Of a stretch of DNA of 5,728 bases, positions 1-5,728 are shown piece after piece (positions within the stretch are counted from its first letter, which is position 1; every line of letters begins with the position of its first letter). A program made the position numbers and the translations under genes. The notes under the pieces were generated by a model. That model searched no databases. It was not told where the DNA came from and was given only the letters and a program-made list of their open reading frames with translations. Source of the stretch: an uncultured Clostridia bacterium (lineage in GTDB: Bacteria > Bacillota > Clostridia > UBA1381); the NCBI GenBank assembly GCA_934454215.1, contig CAKSGG010000186.1:1-5728 (forward strand), given 5' to 3'.

Positions 1-1
1 G

Positions 2-943
2 CTCGGTGCATATGTAACCTGTTATCTTTATGATAAAACGGGATATGAAACGGCAATGTGCCAGATAGAGTTGCCGGTGAAAAAACGCAGTGAAGAAATT
101 AAAGCCGAAAAGGCTGAATTTTCCGAAAATAAACACAGCATTATCCTAAAATGCAATAACGGTATATACACCATATCAAAGCACAGTGGAATGCTGGAGA
201 GCATAACCGTAAACGGCAGAGAGCAGCTGAAAAAGCCGTGCCGTCTGTCGGTATGGAGAGCCCCGACCGATAATGACAGAAACATCAGGCAAAAGTGGGG
301 CTGGTATAATATATGGGAGGGCGAAAATTTCAACCGCCTGTTCCAAAAGGCATACGATGTTTGCACAGAGGACGGAAAAGTCCGTGTACGCGGCAGTCTT
401 GCAGGAGTGTCCAGAACGCCGTTCATGCGGTTTGAAATTACATATTCTTTGTGCGGTAAAGGACTGAAAACAGATATTTCGGCAGATGTCAAGGACAGAT
501 GCATATGGCTGCCGAGATTCGGTATGGATTTCTTCCTGGATTACAATGCGGATAATTTTGAATATTTCGGAATGGGACCAAAAGAAAATTACCGCGATAT
601 GTGCTGCAGTGCGAAAATGGGACGCTATAAAAGCAGTGCAGACGGCGAGTATGTGAATTATATAATGCCGCAGGAACATGGAAATCACACGAAAACCAAG
701 TATTTGAAGATTGAAAACTCACTGATGTTTGAGGGTGATTTTGAGTTTAATGTATCGCATTACAGTGCGGAAATGCTGACTGAGGCAATGCATATTGACG
801 AGCTTGAAAAGAGTGACTGCACAAATGTGCGGATAGACGACAAAGTTTCGGGAATCGGCTCGAACTCATGCGGACCGGAGCTTGCGGAAAAGTACAGGCT
901 CAGCGAAAAGCATATACGGTTTGGATTTTATGTGCATGACTGA
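2..943 (+). CDS. lacZ: Beta-galactosidase, GH2 LacZ type, C-terminal part (5' end outside window)
   Basis: The frame is open from base 2 to the TGA at 941-943, giving 313 visible residues, so the internal ATG at 56 is not the real start. The fragment matches the last domain of LacZ-type GH2 beta-galactosidases (Bgal_small_N, beta-sandwich domain 5). The landmarks, in order, are WRAPTDND (from base 254), LPRFGMDFFL, YFGMGPKENY (about 562-591), PQEHGNH (about 668-688), FEFNVSHYS and GIGSNSCGPEL (851-883). The catalytic TIM barrel lies upstream and is not seen. The enzyme hydrolyses terminal beta-D-galactosides. This domain helps form the substrate pocket in E. coli LacZ through Trp999, but the matching position here is Cys (869-871), a form I associate with Firmicute LacZ proteins. 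No signal peptide can be judged because the N-terminus is missing. The partial status comes only from the window edge, and there is no sign of decay. The family call is firm; the exact galactoside is unknown. Confidence 0.93.
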   Translation, partial: LGAYVTCYLYDKTGYETAMCQIELPVKKRSEEIKAEKAEFSENKHSIILKCNNGIYTISKHSGMLESITVNGREQLKKPCRLSVWRAPTDNDRNIRQKWGWYNIWEGENFNRLFQKAYDVCTEDGKVRVRGSLAGVSRTPFMRFEITYSLCGKGLKTDISADVKDRCIWLPRFGMDFFLDYNADNFEYFGMGPKENYRDMCCSAKMGRYKSSADGEYVNYIMPQEHGNHTKTKYLKIENSLMFEGDFEFNVSHYSAEMLTEAMHIDELEKSDCTNVRIDDKVSGIGSNSCGPELAEKYRLSEKHIRFGFYVHD

Positions 944-1229
944 TATTTTTTGTGGTAATTGTAAGGATATTGATACAGCTAAGTATATAAAATTATATGT
1001 TGTATAAAGACGCGTAGATAAAGTTGTTTAGATATTTAGCTTTCTAAGGAAATATTGTTTTGTCGGCAATAAAACATCATGATGGCAGAAAAGCAATGGT
1101 TATAAAAAGTACAAAACTAAAAAATAGATACTAATATTGAAATAACGTGTTTAATTTACAGTGTGTTTTTTTAGAATATTAAGGAATGTGGTTTTATGAA
1201 GTGGGATAAATAGAAAAGAGGATAAGAAA
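944..1229. other. AT-rich intergenic spacer with no convincing gene
   Basis: These 286 bases separate lacZ from the transaldolase gene. The possible reading frames are very short and have no ribosome binding site. A short AT hairpin (TTATA, loop TGTTG, TATAA at 993-1007) is too weak and lacks the GC stem and T tract of an intrinsic terminator. I see no tRNA, riboswitch or repeat. The length and base composition suggest that the transaldolase gene has its own promoter here. Confidence 0.6.
1155..1182 (+). promoter_or_regulatory. Weak candidate promoter for the transaldolase gene
   Basis: TTTACA (1155-1160, one mismatch to the -35 consensus TTGACA) is followed after 16 bases by TATTAA (1177-1182, four of six matches to TATAAT). 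The site is about 47 bases upstream of the transaldolase start, a reasonable distance. In a spacer this AT-rich, chance matches are common. An overlapping TAGAAT at 1172-1177 is a better -10 but has no properly spaced -35. Confidence 0.22.
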
Positions 1230-1880
1230 ATGAAAATGTTTATTGATACGGCAAATGTAGATGAAATAAGAGCGGCAAATGAGCTGGGTGTGATTTGCGG
1301 CGTAACAACAAATCCGTCGCTTATCGCGAAAGAGGGCAAGGTTTTCAAGGACGTTGTGACCGAGATTACCTCAATCGTCAACGGACCGATTTCGGCAGAG
1401 GTTATCAGCCTTGAAGCGGACAAGATGGTCACGGAAGCTTTAGAGCTTGCAAAAATACATGAAAATATCGTTATAAAAATCCCGATGACGGCGGAGGGGT
1501 TGAAAGCCGTAAATCAACTTTCTGCAAAGGGAATAAGGACAAATGTTACCTTGATTTTCAGCCCCGCACAGGCACTTTTGGCGGCTCGTGCAGGTGCAAG
1601 CTATGTAAGTCCGTTTGTCGGCAGGCTTAATGATATTTCCTCAAACGGCAACAGCCTGATTGAGTCAATTGCGGCAATTTTTGATATGCACGGCATTGAA
1701 ACCGAGATAATTGCGGCAAGCATCAGAAGCCCGGAGGACGTTGTTGATGCAGCTTTGGCAGGTGCGCATATCGCAACAGTTCCGTATAAGGTAATCTGCC
1801 AGATGATTTGTCATCCATTGACTGATGCAGGTATAGAAAGATTTTTAAAGGATTGGGAAAATGTTCCGGATAATAATTAA
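1230..1880 (+). CDS. tal: Transaldolase, small MipB/TalC subfamily
   Basis: This 216-residue protein has the length and landmarks of the single-domain TalC/FSA-type (beta/alpha)8 class I aldolases: MKMFIDTAN at the start, GVTTNPSL at 24-31, IKIPMT at 82-87 with the Schiff-base lysine K83, TNVTLIFSPAQA at 104-115 and SPFVGR at 127-132. Within this family, E. coli fructose-6-phosphate aldolase has Gln59 and Tyr131, while true transaldolases have Glu and Phe there. This protein has E57 and F129, so I favour transaldolase: sedoheptulose-7-P plus glyceraldehyde-3-P to erythrose-4-P plus fructose-6-P, in the cytoplasm, within the non-oxidative pentose phosphate pathway. The start is supported by AGAGGA at 1217-1222, seven bases ahead of the ATG. 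The serine-hydrolase gene follows after 40 bases, so the two may be cotranscribed. The family is certain, and the choice of transaldolase over F6P aldolase is well supported but made by eye. Confidence 0.93.
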   Translation: MKMFIDTANVDEIRAANELGVICGVTTNPSLIAKEGKVFKDVVTEITSIVNGPISAEVISLEADKMVTEALELAKIHENIVIKIPMTAEGLKAVNQLSAKGIRTNVTLIFSPAQALLAARAGASYVSPFVGRLNDISSNGNSLIESIAAIFDMHGIETEIIAASIRSPEDVVDAALAGAHIATVPYKVICQMICHPLTDAGIERFLKDWENVPDNN

Positions 1881-1920
1881 AAATAGAGTAGCTTAGTACA
1901 GCTTAAAGATTGGAAATAGT

Positions 1921-3096
1921 ATGAGGAATTTTGCAGAATTAAAAAATTTTATGAATAATCTGACAGATTGGCGAATGCCGGGGAACTGTATTACAGTATA
2001 CATAGATAATAAACGTGTATTTGATTATAGCTCGGGATATTCTGATATAGAAAATAAAATACCAATGACAGGAAATGAGCTTTTGAATATCTATTCTTGT
2101 TCAAAAGTTGCAACAGTTACAGCTGCACTTCAACTTTATGAAAAGGGCATCTTTTTGCTTGATGACCCGCTTTATGAATATATACCCGAATTTCATAATA
2201 TGTACGTGAAGGATAAAGATGGTAACATTATAAAGGCAAAGAAACCTATCACATTGCGGCATTTGTTTACGATGACAGCGGGATTTACATATGATATGAA
2301 TACAAAGGGGATAAGCGAGGCAAGAAGAATAACAAACGGGAAAATGGATACCGTACAGGTTGTAAAATGCCTTGCACGTGAGCCACTTATATTTGAACCG
2401 GGAACGTGTTGGAATTACAGTCTGTGTCACGATGTCTTAGCTGCGGTGGTTGAAGTAATATCCGGAGAAAGATTTGAAAATTATGTAAGAAAATGTATTT
2501 TTGAGCCAATTGGCATAAAGAATGTATTTTATCATCGGAATGACGAGATAAAAGCAATGATGGCACAACAATATAAATATGAAACTAATACGGATATGAC
2601 TGCTGTTGAGGCACAGATGTGCACAGGAACAGAAAAAGGACATATTATAAATGTCGGAAAAGGTATAGGTGATTTTGAGCTTGGCAAAAACTATGACAGC
2701 GGTGGTGCTGGAATTGTTATATCTGTGCCGGATTATGCTCTGTTTGGCAGCACGCTTGCAAATGGCGGAATAGCTCCGAATGGTGAAAAGATTATATCTC
2801 TCGGAAGTATTGAATTAATGAGAATTAATCAGCTTAATGAACAGCAAATGAAAAATTTTGATTGGTCGCAACTAAAAGGATATGGCTATGGATTAGGTGT
2901 ACGCACACTGGTTAATAAAGCTGAAAGTGGTACAACCGGAAATGTTGGCGAATTTGGCTGGGGTGGTGCGGCAGGAGCAACACTGCTTGTTGACCCAGGT
3001 TGTAAATTGGCATATTTTTATTCGCATCATATGCTGAATCCACAGGAGGAATATTATCAACCACGACTCAGAAATGTCATATATACATGCATATAG
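1921..3096 (+). CDS. Serine hydrolase of the class C beta-lactamase / family VIII esterase fold
   Basis: This 391-residue protein has the three motifs of the penicillin-binding-like serine hydrolases in the right order and spacing. S59-C-S-K62 is the S-x-x-K motif with nucleophile S59 and base K62. Y166-S-L168 stands where class C beta-lactamases have Y-x-N. W347-G-G349 stands where they have K-T-G. The W-x-G form and lack of Asn in the Tyr motif point to a family VIII carboxylesterase-like enzyme rather than a working beta-lactamase. LRHLFTMTAGFTYD (about 112-125) and the DPG near the C-terminus are also typical. There is no signal peptide or membrane segment, so it should act in the cytoplasm. 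The start has only a weak GGA (1912-1914), six bases upstream; the next in-frame ATG at 1951 has nothing better. It lies 40 bases after the transaldolase gene and may share its transcript. The substrate is unknown; a role in removing acyl groups from sugars is a guess from context. By eye it is richer in A and T than its neighbours. Confidence 0.87.
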   Translation: MRNFAELKNFMNNLTDWRMPGNCITVYIDNKRVFDYSSGYSDIENKIPMTGNELLNIYSCSKVATVTAALQLYEKGIFLLDDPLYEYIPEFHNMYVKDKDGNIIKAKKPITLRHLFTMTAGFTYDMNTKGISEARRITNGKMDTVQVVKCLAREPLIFEPGTCWNYSLCHDVLAAVVEVISGERFENYVRKCIFEPIGIKNVFYHRNDEIKAMMAQQYKYETNTDMTAVEAQMCTGTEKGHIINVGKGIGDFELGKNYDSGGAGIVISVPDYALFGSTLANGGIAPNGEKIISLGSIELMRINQLNEQQMKNFDWSQLKGYGYGLGVRTLVNKAESGTTGNVGEFGWGGAAGATLLVDPGCKLAYFYSHHMLNPQEEYYQPRLRNVIYTCI

Positions 3097-3137
3097 AAAA
3101 CATTGACTTGTATGCAACTATAAGTAAACGTCAACAT

Positions 3138-3163
3138 TTCCATTTGTTGGCGACAAAATGGAA
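3138..3163. promoter_or_regulatory. Imperfect palindrome, possible operator ahead of the nag genes
   Basis: TTCCATTTGT (3138-3147) and ACAAAATGGAA (3153-3163) are inverted copies around a TGGCG centre, with one extra A in the right arm. Short CAACA and TGTTG arms lie just outside (3132-3136 and 3169-3173). No T tract follows, so an intrinsic terminator is unlikely. The site is about 67 bases ahead of the nagB-ROK start, where a repressor site would be expected. It does not look like the DasR/NagR (GntR) consensus or a CcpA cre site. A TTGACT at 3103-3108 with a poor -10 (TAAACG, 3125-3130) would put the palindrome just after a transcription start, but this promoter is very uncertain. Confidence 0.35.
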
Positions 3164-3229
3164 CATATTGTTGAGGTGTATAGGTGAGTTTGAATTATCT
3201 GTTAGATATATGAAAGGGATTTTACAAAA

Positions 3230-4828
3230 ATGAGAGTTGTGGTATGTGAAAATTATGATGAAATGTCTGAGAAAGCTGCGGAATTTGTATCATCGCAGCT
3301 TATACTTAAACCGGACTGCGTACTCGGTCTGGCTACGGGATCTACACCTGTGGGAATGTACAAAAGACTGGGAGAAATGTGTTCCTCCGGTTATATAGAT
3401 TTTTCCAAGGTTAAATCCTTTAATCTTGATGAATATTATCCGATAAAAAAAGATAACGGGCAAAGCTATTTCAGATTTATGTATGAAAATCTGTTTTCAA
3501 AAACTAATATCGACCTGAACAATACACATATTCCCGACGGTGAAAGCGAGGATCCGATAAAAGAATGTGATAATTATGAAAAGCTGATAAGGCAAAGCGG
3601 AGGAATTGACCTGCAAATTCTCGGTATAGGACAAAACGGGCATATAGGTTTTAACGAACCGGATGCAAACCTTAATTCCGTTACACATTTAACCGACCTT
3701 ACCGAAAACACGATAAAGGCAAACTCGAGATTTTTTAATTCTTTTGATGAAGTCCCGAAACAGGCTTTGACTATGGGTATCGCTACAATATTAAGTGCAA
3801 AAAAGATTATTCTTCTTGCAAGCGGTTCTAACAAAAGCCGTGTTGTCTCGGCACTTTTAAACGGAGGTATAAACACTTCAATTCCGGCAACAATGCTTAA
3901 AACTCACCCGGATGTAATCCTTATATGCGATCGTGATGCATACTCGGGGGCAAGGCTTGGTGTTGATATAGGCGGCACAAATATCAAGTTTGCGGTAGTT
4001 GACAAAGGGGAAGTTAAGTATAGACATTCTATCCCTACGCCTGACAACTGTGAAAAAATAATTTCCGATATTTCTGAGATTATTACAGATATTATCGGGG
4101 AATACAATGTAAAAAATGTGGGAATAGGAACTCCGGGGATTATTAAGGAGGGACTTGTCAGCAGTGCAAATCTTCCATTTGGCAACACTCCTCTTGAAAA
4201 ATTGATTTCAGAAAAAACAGGAATTTCGGTTTGTGTCGATAATGACGCAAACTGTGCAGCTCTTGGGGAAATAAACTTCGGGAATGTAAAAGACTGCCGC
4301 AATATTGTACTTGTAACACTCGGTACGGGTATAGGAGGCGGTATAATTATGGACGGGCAGATTTGCCGCAGCAATAACAATATGGGTGAAATAGGACATA
4401 TGATTATACAGGCGGAAAACGGCAGAAAGTGTCCGTGCGGTCAGTCCGGATGCTGGGAACGCTACTGCTCTATAACTGCTTTAATTGCCATTGCCGAGGA
4501 ATACGCACTTGCAAATAAAGATAGTATCTTATATAATATGTATGCAGAGAACGGTAATAAGTTAAACGGTGAAATGATTTTTGATGCATTAGATAAAGGG
4601 TGTACTGCTGCGAACAAAGTTTTTGATGATTTCCTGAATTATCTTGCATGCGGTATCCAAAATCTTTTCAACATTTTCGGACCCGATGCAATAGTTCTTG
4701 CAGGCGGCGTCACTGTACAGGGTGAAAAGCTGCTTAATCCGTTAAAGAGAAAATTAAAGAAAGATATACGCGTAGAAATATCGGCTCTTCAGGGAGATGC
4801 AGGTTCTTTGGGAGCTGCCATGCTTTAA
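3230..4828 (+). CDS. nagB: Fusion protein: glucosamine-6-phosphate deaminase (NagB) + ROK-family sugar kinase
   Basis: One 532-residue frame carries two complete enzymes. Residues 1 to about 243 are NagB, which converts glucosamine-6-P to fructose-6-P and ammonia. It shows ATGSTP (35-40, phosphate loop), LDEYYP with D67, and GIGQNGHIGFNEP (132-144) with N136, H138 and E143. The length and numbering fit the short Bacillus-type enzyme without the E. coli allosteric tail. Residues about 243-532 are a ROK kinase: DIGGT (246-250), NDAN with likely catalytic base D339, GTGIGGG (365-371), E387-x-G-H390, and the zinc motif C401-x-C403-G-x-x-G-C408-x-E410, with H390 the fourth zinc ligand. There is no DNA-binding domain, so this is an enzyme, not a NagC-like repressor. 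GlcNAc kinase fits the context best; glucokinase or another hexose kinase is possible. AAAGGGA (3213-3219) sits ten bases before the ATG. No start codon lies at the domain boundary. nagA begins 31 bases later, surely in the same operon. Both domain calls are firm; kinase specificity is inferred. Confidence 0.93.
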   Translation: MRVVVCENYDEMSEKAAEFVSSQLILKPDCVLGLATGSTPVGMYKRLGEMCSSGYIDFSKVKSFNLDEYYPIKKDNGQSYFRFMYENLFSKTNIDLNNTHIPDGESEDPIKECDNYEKLIRQSGGIDLQILGIGQNGHIGFNEPDANLNSVTHLTDLTENTIKANSRFFNSFDEVPKQALTMGIATILSAKKIILLASGSNKSRVVSALLNGGINTSIPATMLKTHPDVILICDRDAYSGARLGVDIGGTNIKFAVVDKGEVKYRHSIPTPDNCEKIISDISEIITDIIGEYNVKNVGIGTPGIIKEGLVSSANLPFGNTPLEKLISEKTGISVCVDNDANCAALGEINFGNVKDCRNIVLVTLGTGIGGGIIMDGQICRSNNNMGEIGHMIIQAENGRKCPCGQSGCWERYCSITALIAIAEEYALANKDSILYNMYAENGNKLNGEMIFDALDKGCTAANKVFDDFLNYLACGIQNLFNIFGPDAIVLAGGVTVQGEKLLNPLKRKLKKDIRVEISALQGDAGSLGAAML

Positions 4829-4849
4829 TGTGCTATATATAAAATATGC

Positions 4850-4854
4850 GGAGG
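4850..4854 (+). promoter_or_regulatory. Strong ribosome binding site that fixes the nagA start
   Basis: GGAGG lies five bases before the ATG at 4860. An in-frame ATG at 4797 inside the upstream gene would add 21 residues (MQVLWELPCF...) that do not resemble a NagA N-terminus, so 4860 is the better start. Confidence 0.8.
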
Positions 4855-4859
4855 TTATT

Positions 4860-5728
4860 ATGATATACAAAAATGCATACATTGACGGAAAAATACTTGA
4901 TATCGAAGTCATTGACGGGAAAATATCTTATATCGGAAAAACAGATAAAGACGGTATTGATCTTGAAAATCAAAAAGTGTTTGCAGGACTTACAGATATA
5001 CATTCTCACGGCTGTATAGGCTTTGATACAATGGACGGAAACCGCCTTGATAATATAAGTTTTTTATGGCAAAAAATGGTGTTACATCTTGGCTGCCGAC
5101 AACTATGACTATGGATATGGACACAATAAAAAACGTTGTAAACGGAAAAATCCCGGAAACTAACGGAGCAAAGGTTTTGGGGTATCATCTTGAAGGACCG
5201 TATATAAGTGTGAAATACAAAGGAGCACAAAACGAAAAATACATAATACCTCCCGATATTAATGAGTTTGAAGAACTTGAAAATATTAAAATGGTAACAG
5301 TTGCACCTGAGCTTGAGAATGCTTTTGATTTTATAAAAAAGTGCAAAACAATTGTTTCAATAGGGCATACCGACTGCAGCTATGATTGTGCAAAAGAGGC
5401 AATGGAACTGGGTGCAAGTTGTCTTACGCACACATTTAATGCAATGCCTATGCTGCACCACAGAAATCCGGGACCGATAGGTGCTGCATTTGATAAAAAT
5501 ATTTATGTTCAGGTCATTTGTGACGGAATACATATTCATCAAAGCGTTATACGCATACTTTACAGGCTGTTCGGCTCAGAGCGTATTATACTTATCAGCG
5601 ACAGTATGAGAGCAACGGGACTTTCGGACGGTGAGTATGAGTTTGGCGGTCAAAAAATAACGGTAAAAGATTCTGTCGCACGCACTATGGACGGAGCAAT
5701 TGCAGGAAGTACATCAACACTCCTTGAC
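4860..5728 (+). CDS. nagA: N-acetylglucosamine-6-phosphate deacetylase, interrupted by a -1 frame break and cut by the right edge
   Basis: NagA removes acetate from GlcNAc-6-P to give GlcN-6-P, the substrate of the NagB domain encoded just upstream. The first part (from 4860) has the beta-sandwich strands typical of amidohydrolases and GLTDIHSHG with metal ligands H48 and H50, as in Bacillus-type NagA. Read straight on, this frame ends at the TGA at 5106-5108 after 82 residues. From 5066 the -1 frame continues NagA without a gap: NGVTSWLPTT, then HLEGPY with metal ligand Glu (5192-5194), SIGHTD with His (5366-5368), LTHTFNAMP with His (5429-5431), CDGIHIH, and LISDSMRATG with the catalytic Asp (5600-5602). 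This frame is open for 221 codons to the window edge; family members are about 380 residues. All expected active-site residues are present, so apart from one base the gene looks intact. It is either an indel (assembly or true mutation) or a frameshifted gene. Confidence 0.9.
5060..5076 (+). other. T6-N5-A6 inverted repeat with a slippery heptamer at the nagA frame break
   Basis: Six Ts (5060-5065), ATGGC and six As (5071-5076) form a small inverted repeat at the point where the NagA reading frame changes. The first seven bases read T TTT TTA in the zero frame (codons AGT TTT TTA), the X XXY YYZ form of -1 slippery sites and the same heptamer as HIV-1 gag-pol. Slipping back one base gives ATG GCA AAA AAT, which continues NagA. 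One extra T in the run would also restore the frame as ISFFMAKNGVTSW. One extra A in the A run would too, as ISFLWQKNGVTSW, though that fits the family less well. I see no strong stem-loop or Shine-Dalgarno-like stimulator nearby. Confidence 0.6.

Noticed and set aside
993..1007. Hairpin TTATA-TGTTG-TATAA as a terminator for lacZ
   Set aside because: It has only five A:T pairs and no T tract, which is expected by chance in such AT-rich DNA.
1047..1132. Short open stretch in the spacer reading GNIVLSAIKHHDGRKAM and so on, possibly a gene remnant
   Set aside because: It is under 30 codons, has no start codon or ribosome binding site, and matches no family I recognise.
1921..3096. Antibiotic-resistance class C beta-lactamase
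   Set aside because: It lacks a signal peptide, the Y-x-N asparagine and the K-T-G motif, and the W-G-G motif points to the esterase branch.
3904..4380. 158-codon open frame on the minus strand inside the kinase region
   Set aside because: It lies opposite strongly conserved ROK motifs, has no recognisable domain and is a shadow of the real gene. The same holds for the minus-strand frames at 28-504 and 176-688.
3230..4828. ROK domain as a NagC-type transcriptional repressor
   Set aside because: There is no helix-turn-helix ahead of DIGGT, and the catalytic Asp, phosphate loops and zinc motif of ROK kinases are all present.
4797..5108. Longer start for nagA at 4797, overlapping the end of nagB-ROK
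   Set aside because: The added residues do not resemble NagA, and a strong GGAGG sits five bases before the ATG at 4860.

Overview
The window looks like part of a carbohydrate-use region from a low- to mid-GC Firmicute, probably a gut-type Clostridium relative. The grounds are AT-rich spacers, purine-rich ribosome binding sites, a short Bacillus-type glucosamine-6-phosphate deaminase domain, and a beta-galactosidase C-terminus of the type with Cys where the E. coli enzyme has its C-terminal Trp. The assignment rests on protein style alone. All genes are on the + strand and no RNA gene, IS element or CRISPR array is visible.

Layout: (1) 2-943 is the 3' end of a GH2 (LacZ-type) beta-galactosidase, cut by the left edge. 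(2) 944-1229 is an AT-rich spacer with no convincing gene. (3) 1230-1880 is a small transaldolase whose active-site residues fit transaldolase rather than fructose-6-phosphate aldolase. (4) 1921-3096 is a cytoplasmic serine hydrolase of the class C beta-lactamase / family VIII esterase fold. (5) 3097-3229 is a spacer with an imperfect palindrome that could be an operator. (6) 3230-4828 is one 532-codon gene joining a complete NagB deaminase domain to a complete ROK sugar-kinase domain with almost no linker. (7) 4860-5728 is nagA (GlcNAc-6-phosphate deacetylase), running off the right edge and split by a -1 frame change at a T6 run.

The genes make sense together as amino-sugar and galactoside use. 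The inferred scheme is that the ROK domain phosphorylates GlcNAc (or a related hexose), NagA deacetylates GlcNAc-6-P, and the NagB domain turns GlcN-6-P into fructose-6-P plus ammonia. Transaldolase connects fructose-6-P with the pentose phosphate pool, and beta-galactosidase frees galactose from glycans such as lactose, N-acetyllactosamine or milk and mucin chains.

The two observations most worth following are the NagB-ROK fusion, which joins the first and third steps of the pathway while the middle enzyme is encoded separately just downstream, and the nagA frame break. That break falls exactly on a T TTT TTA heptamer in the phase used for -1 ribosomal frameshifting, but a plain homopolymer indel (assembly error or mutation) explains it equally well or better.
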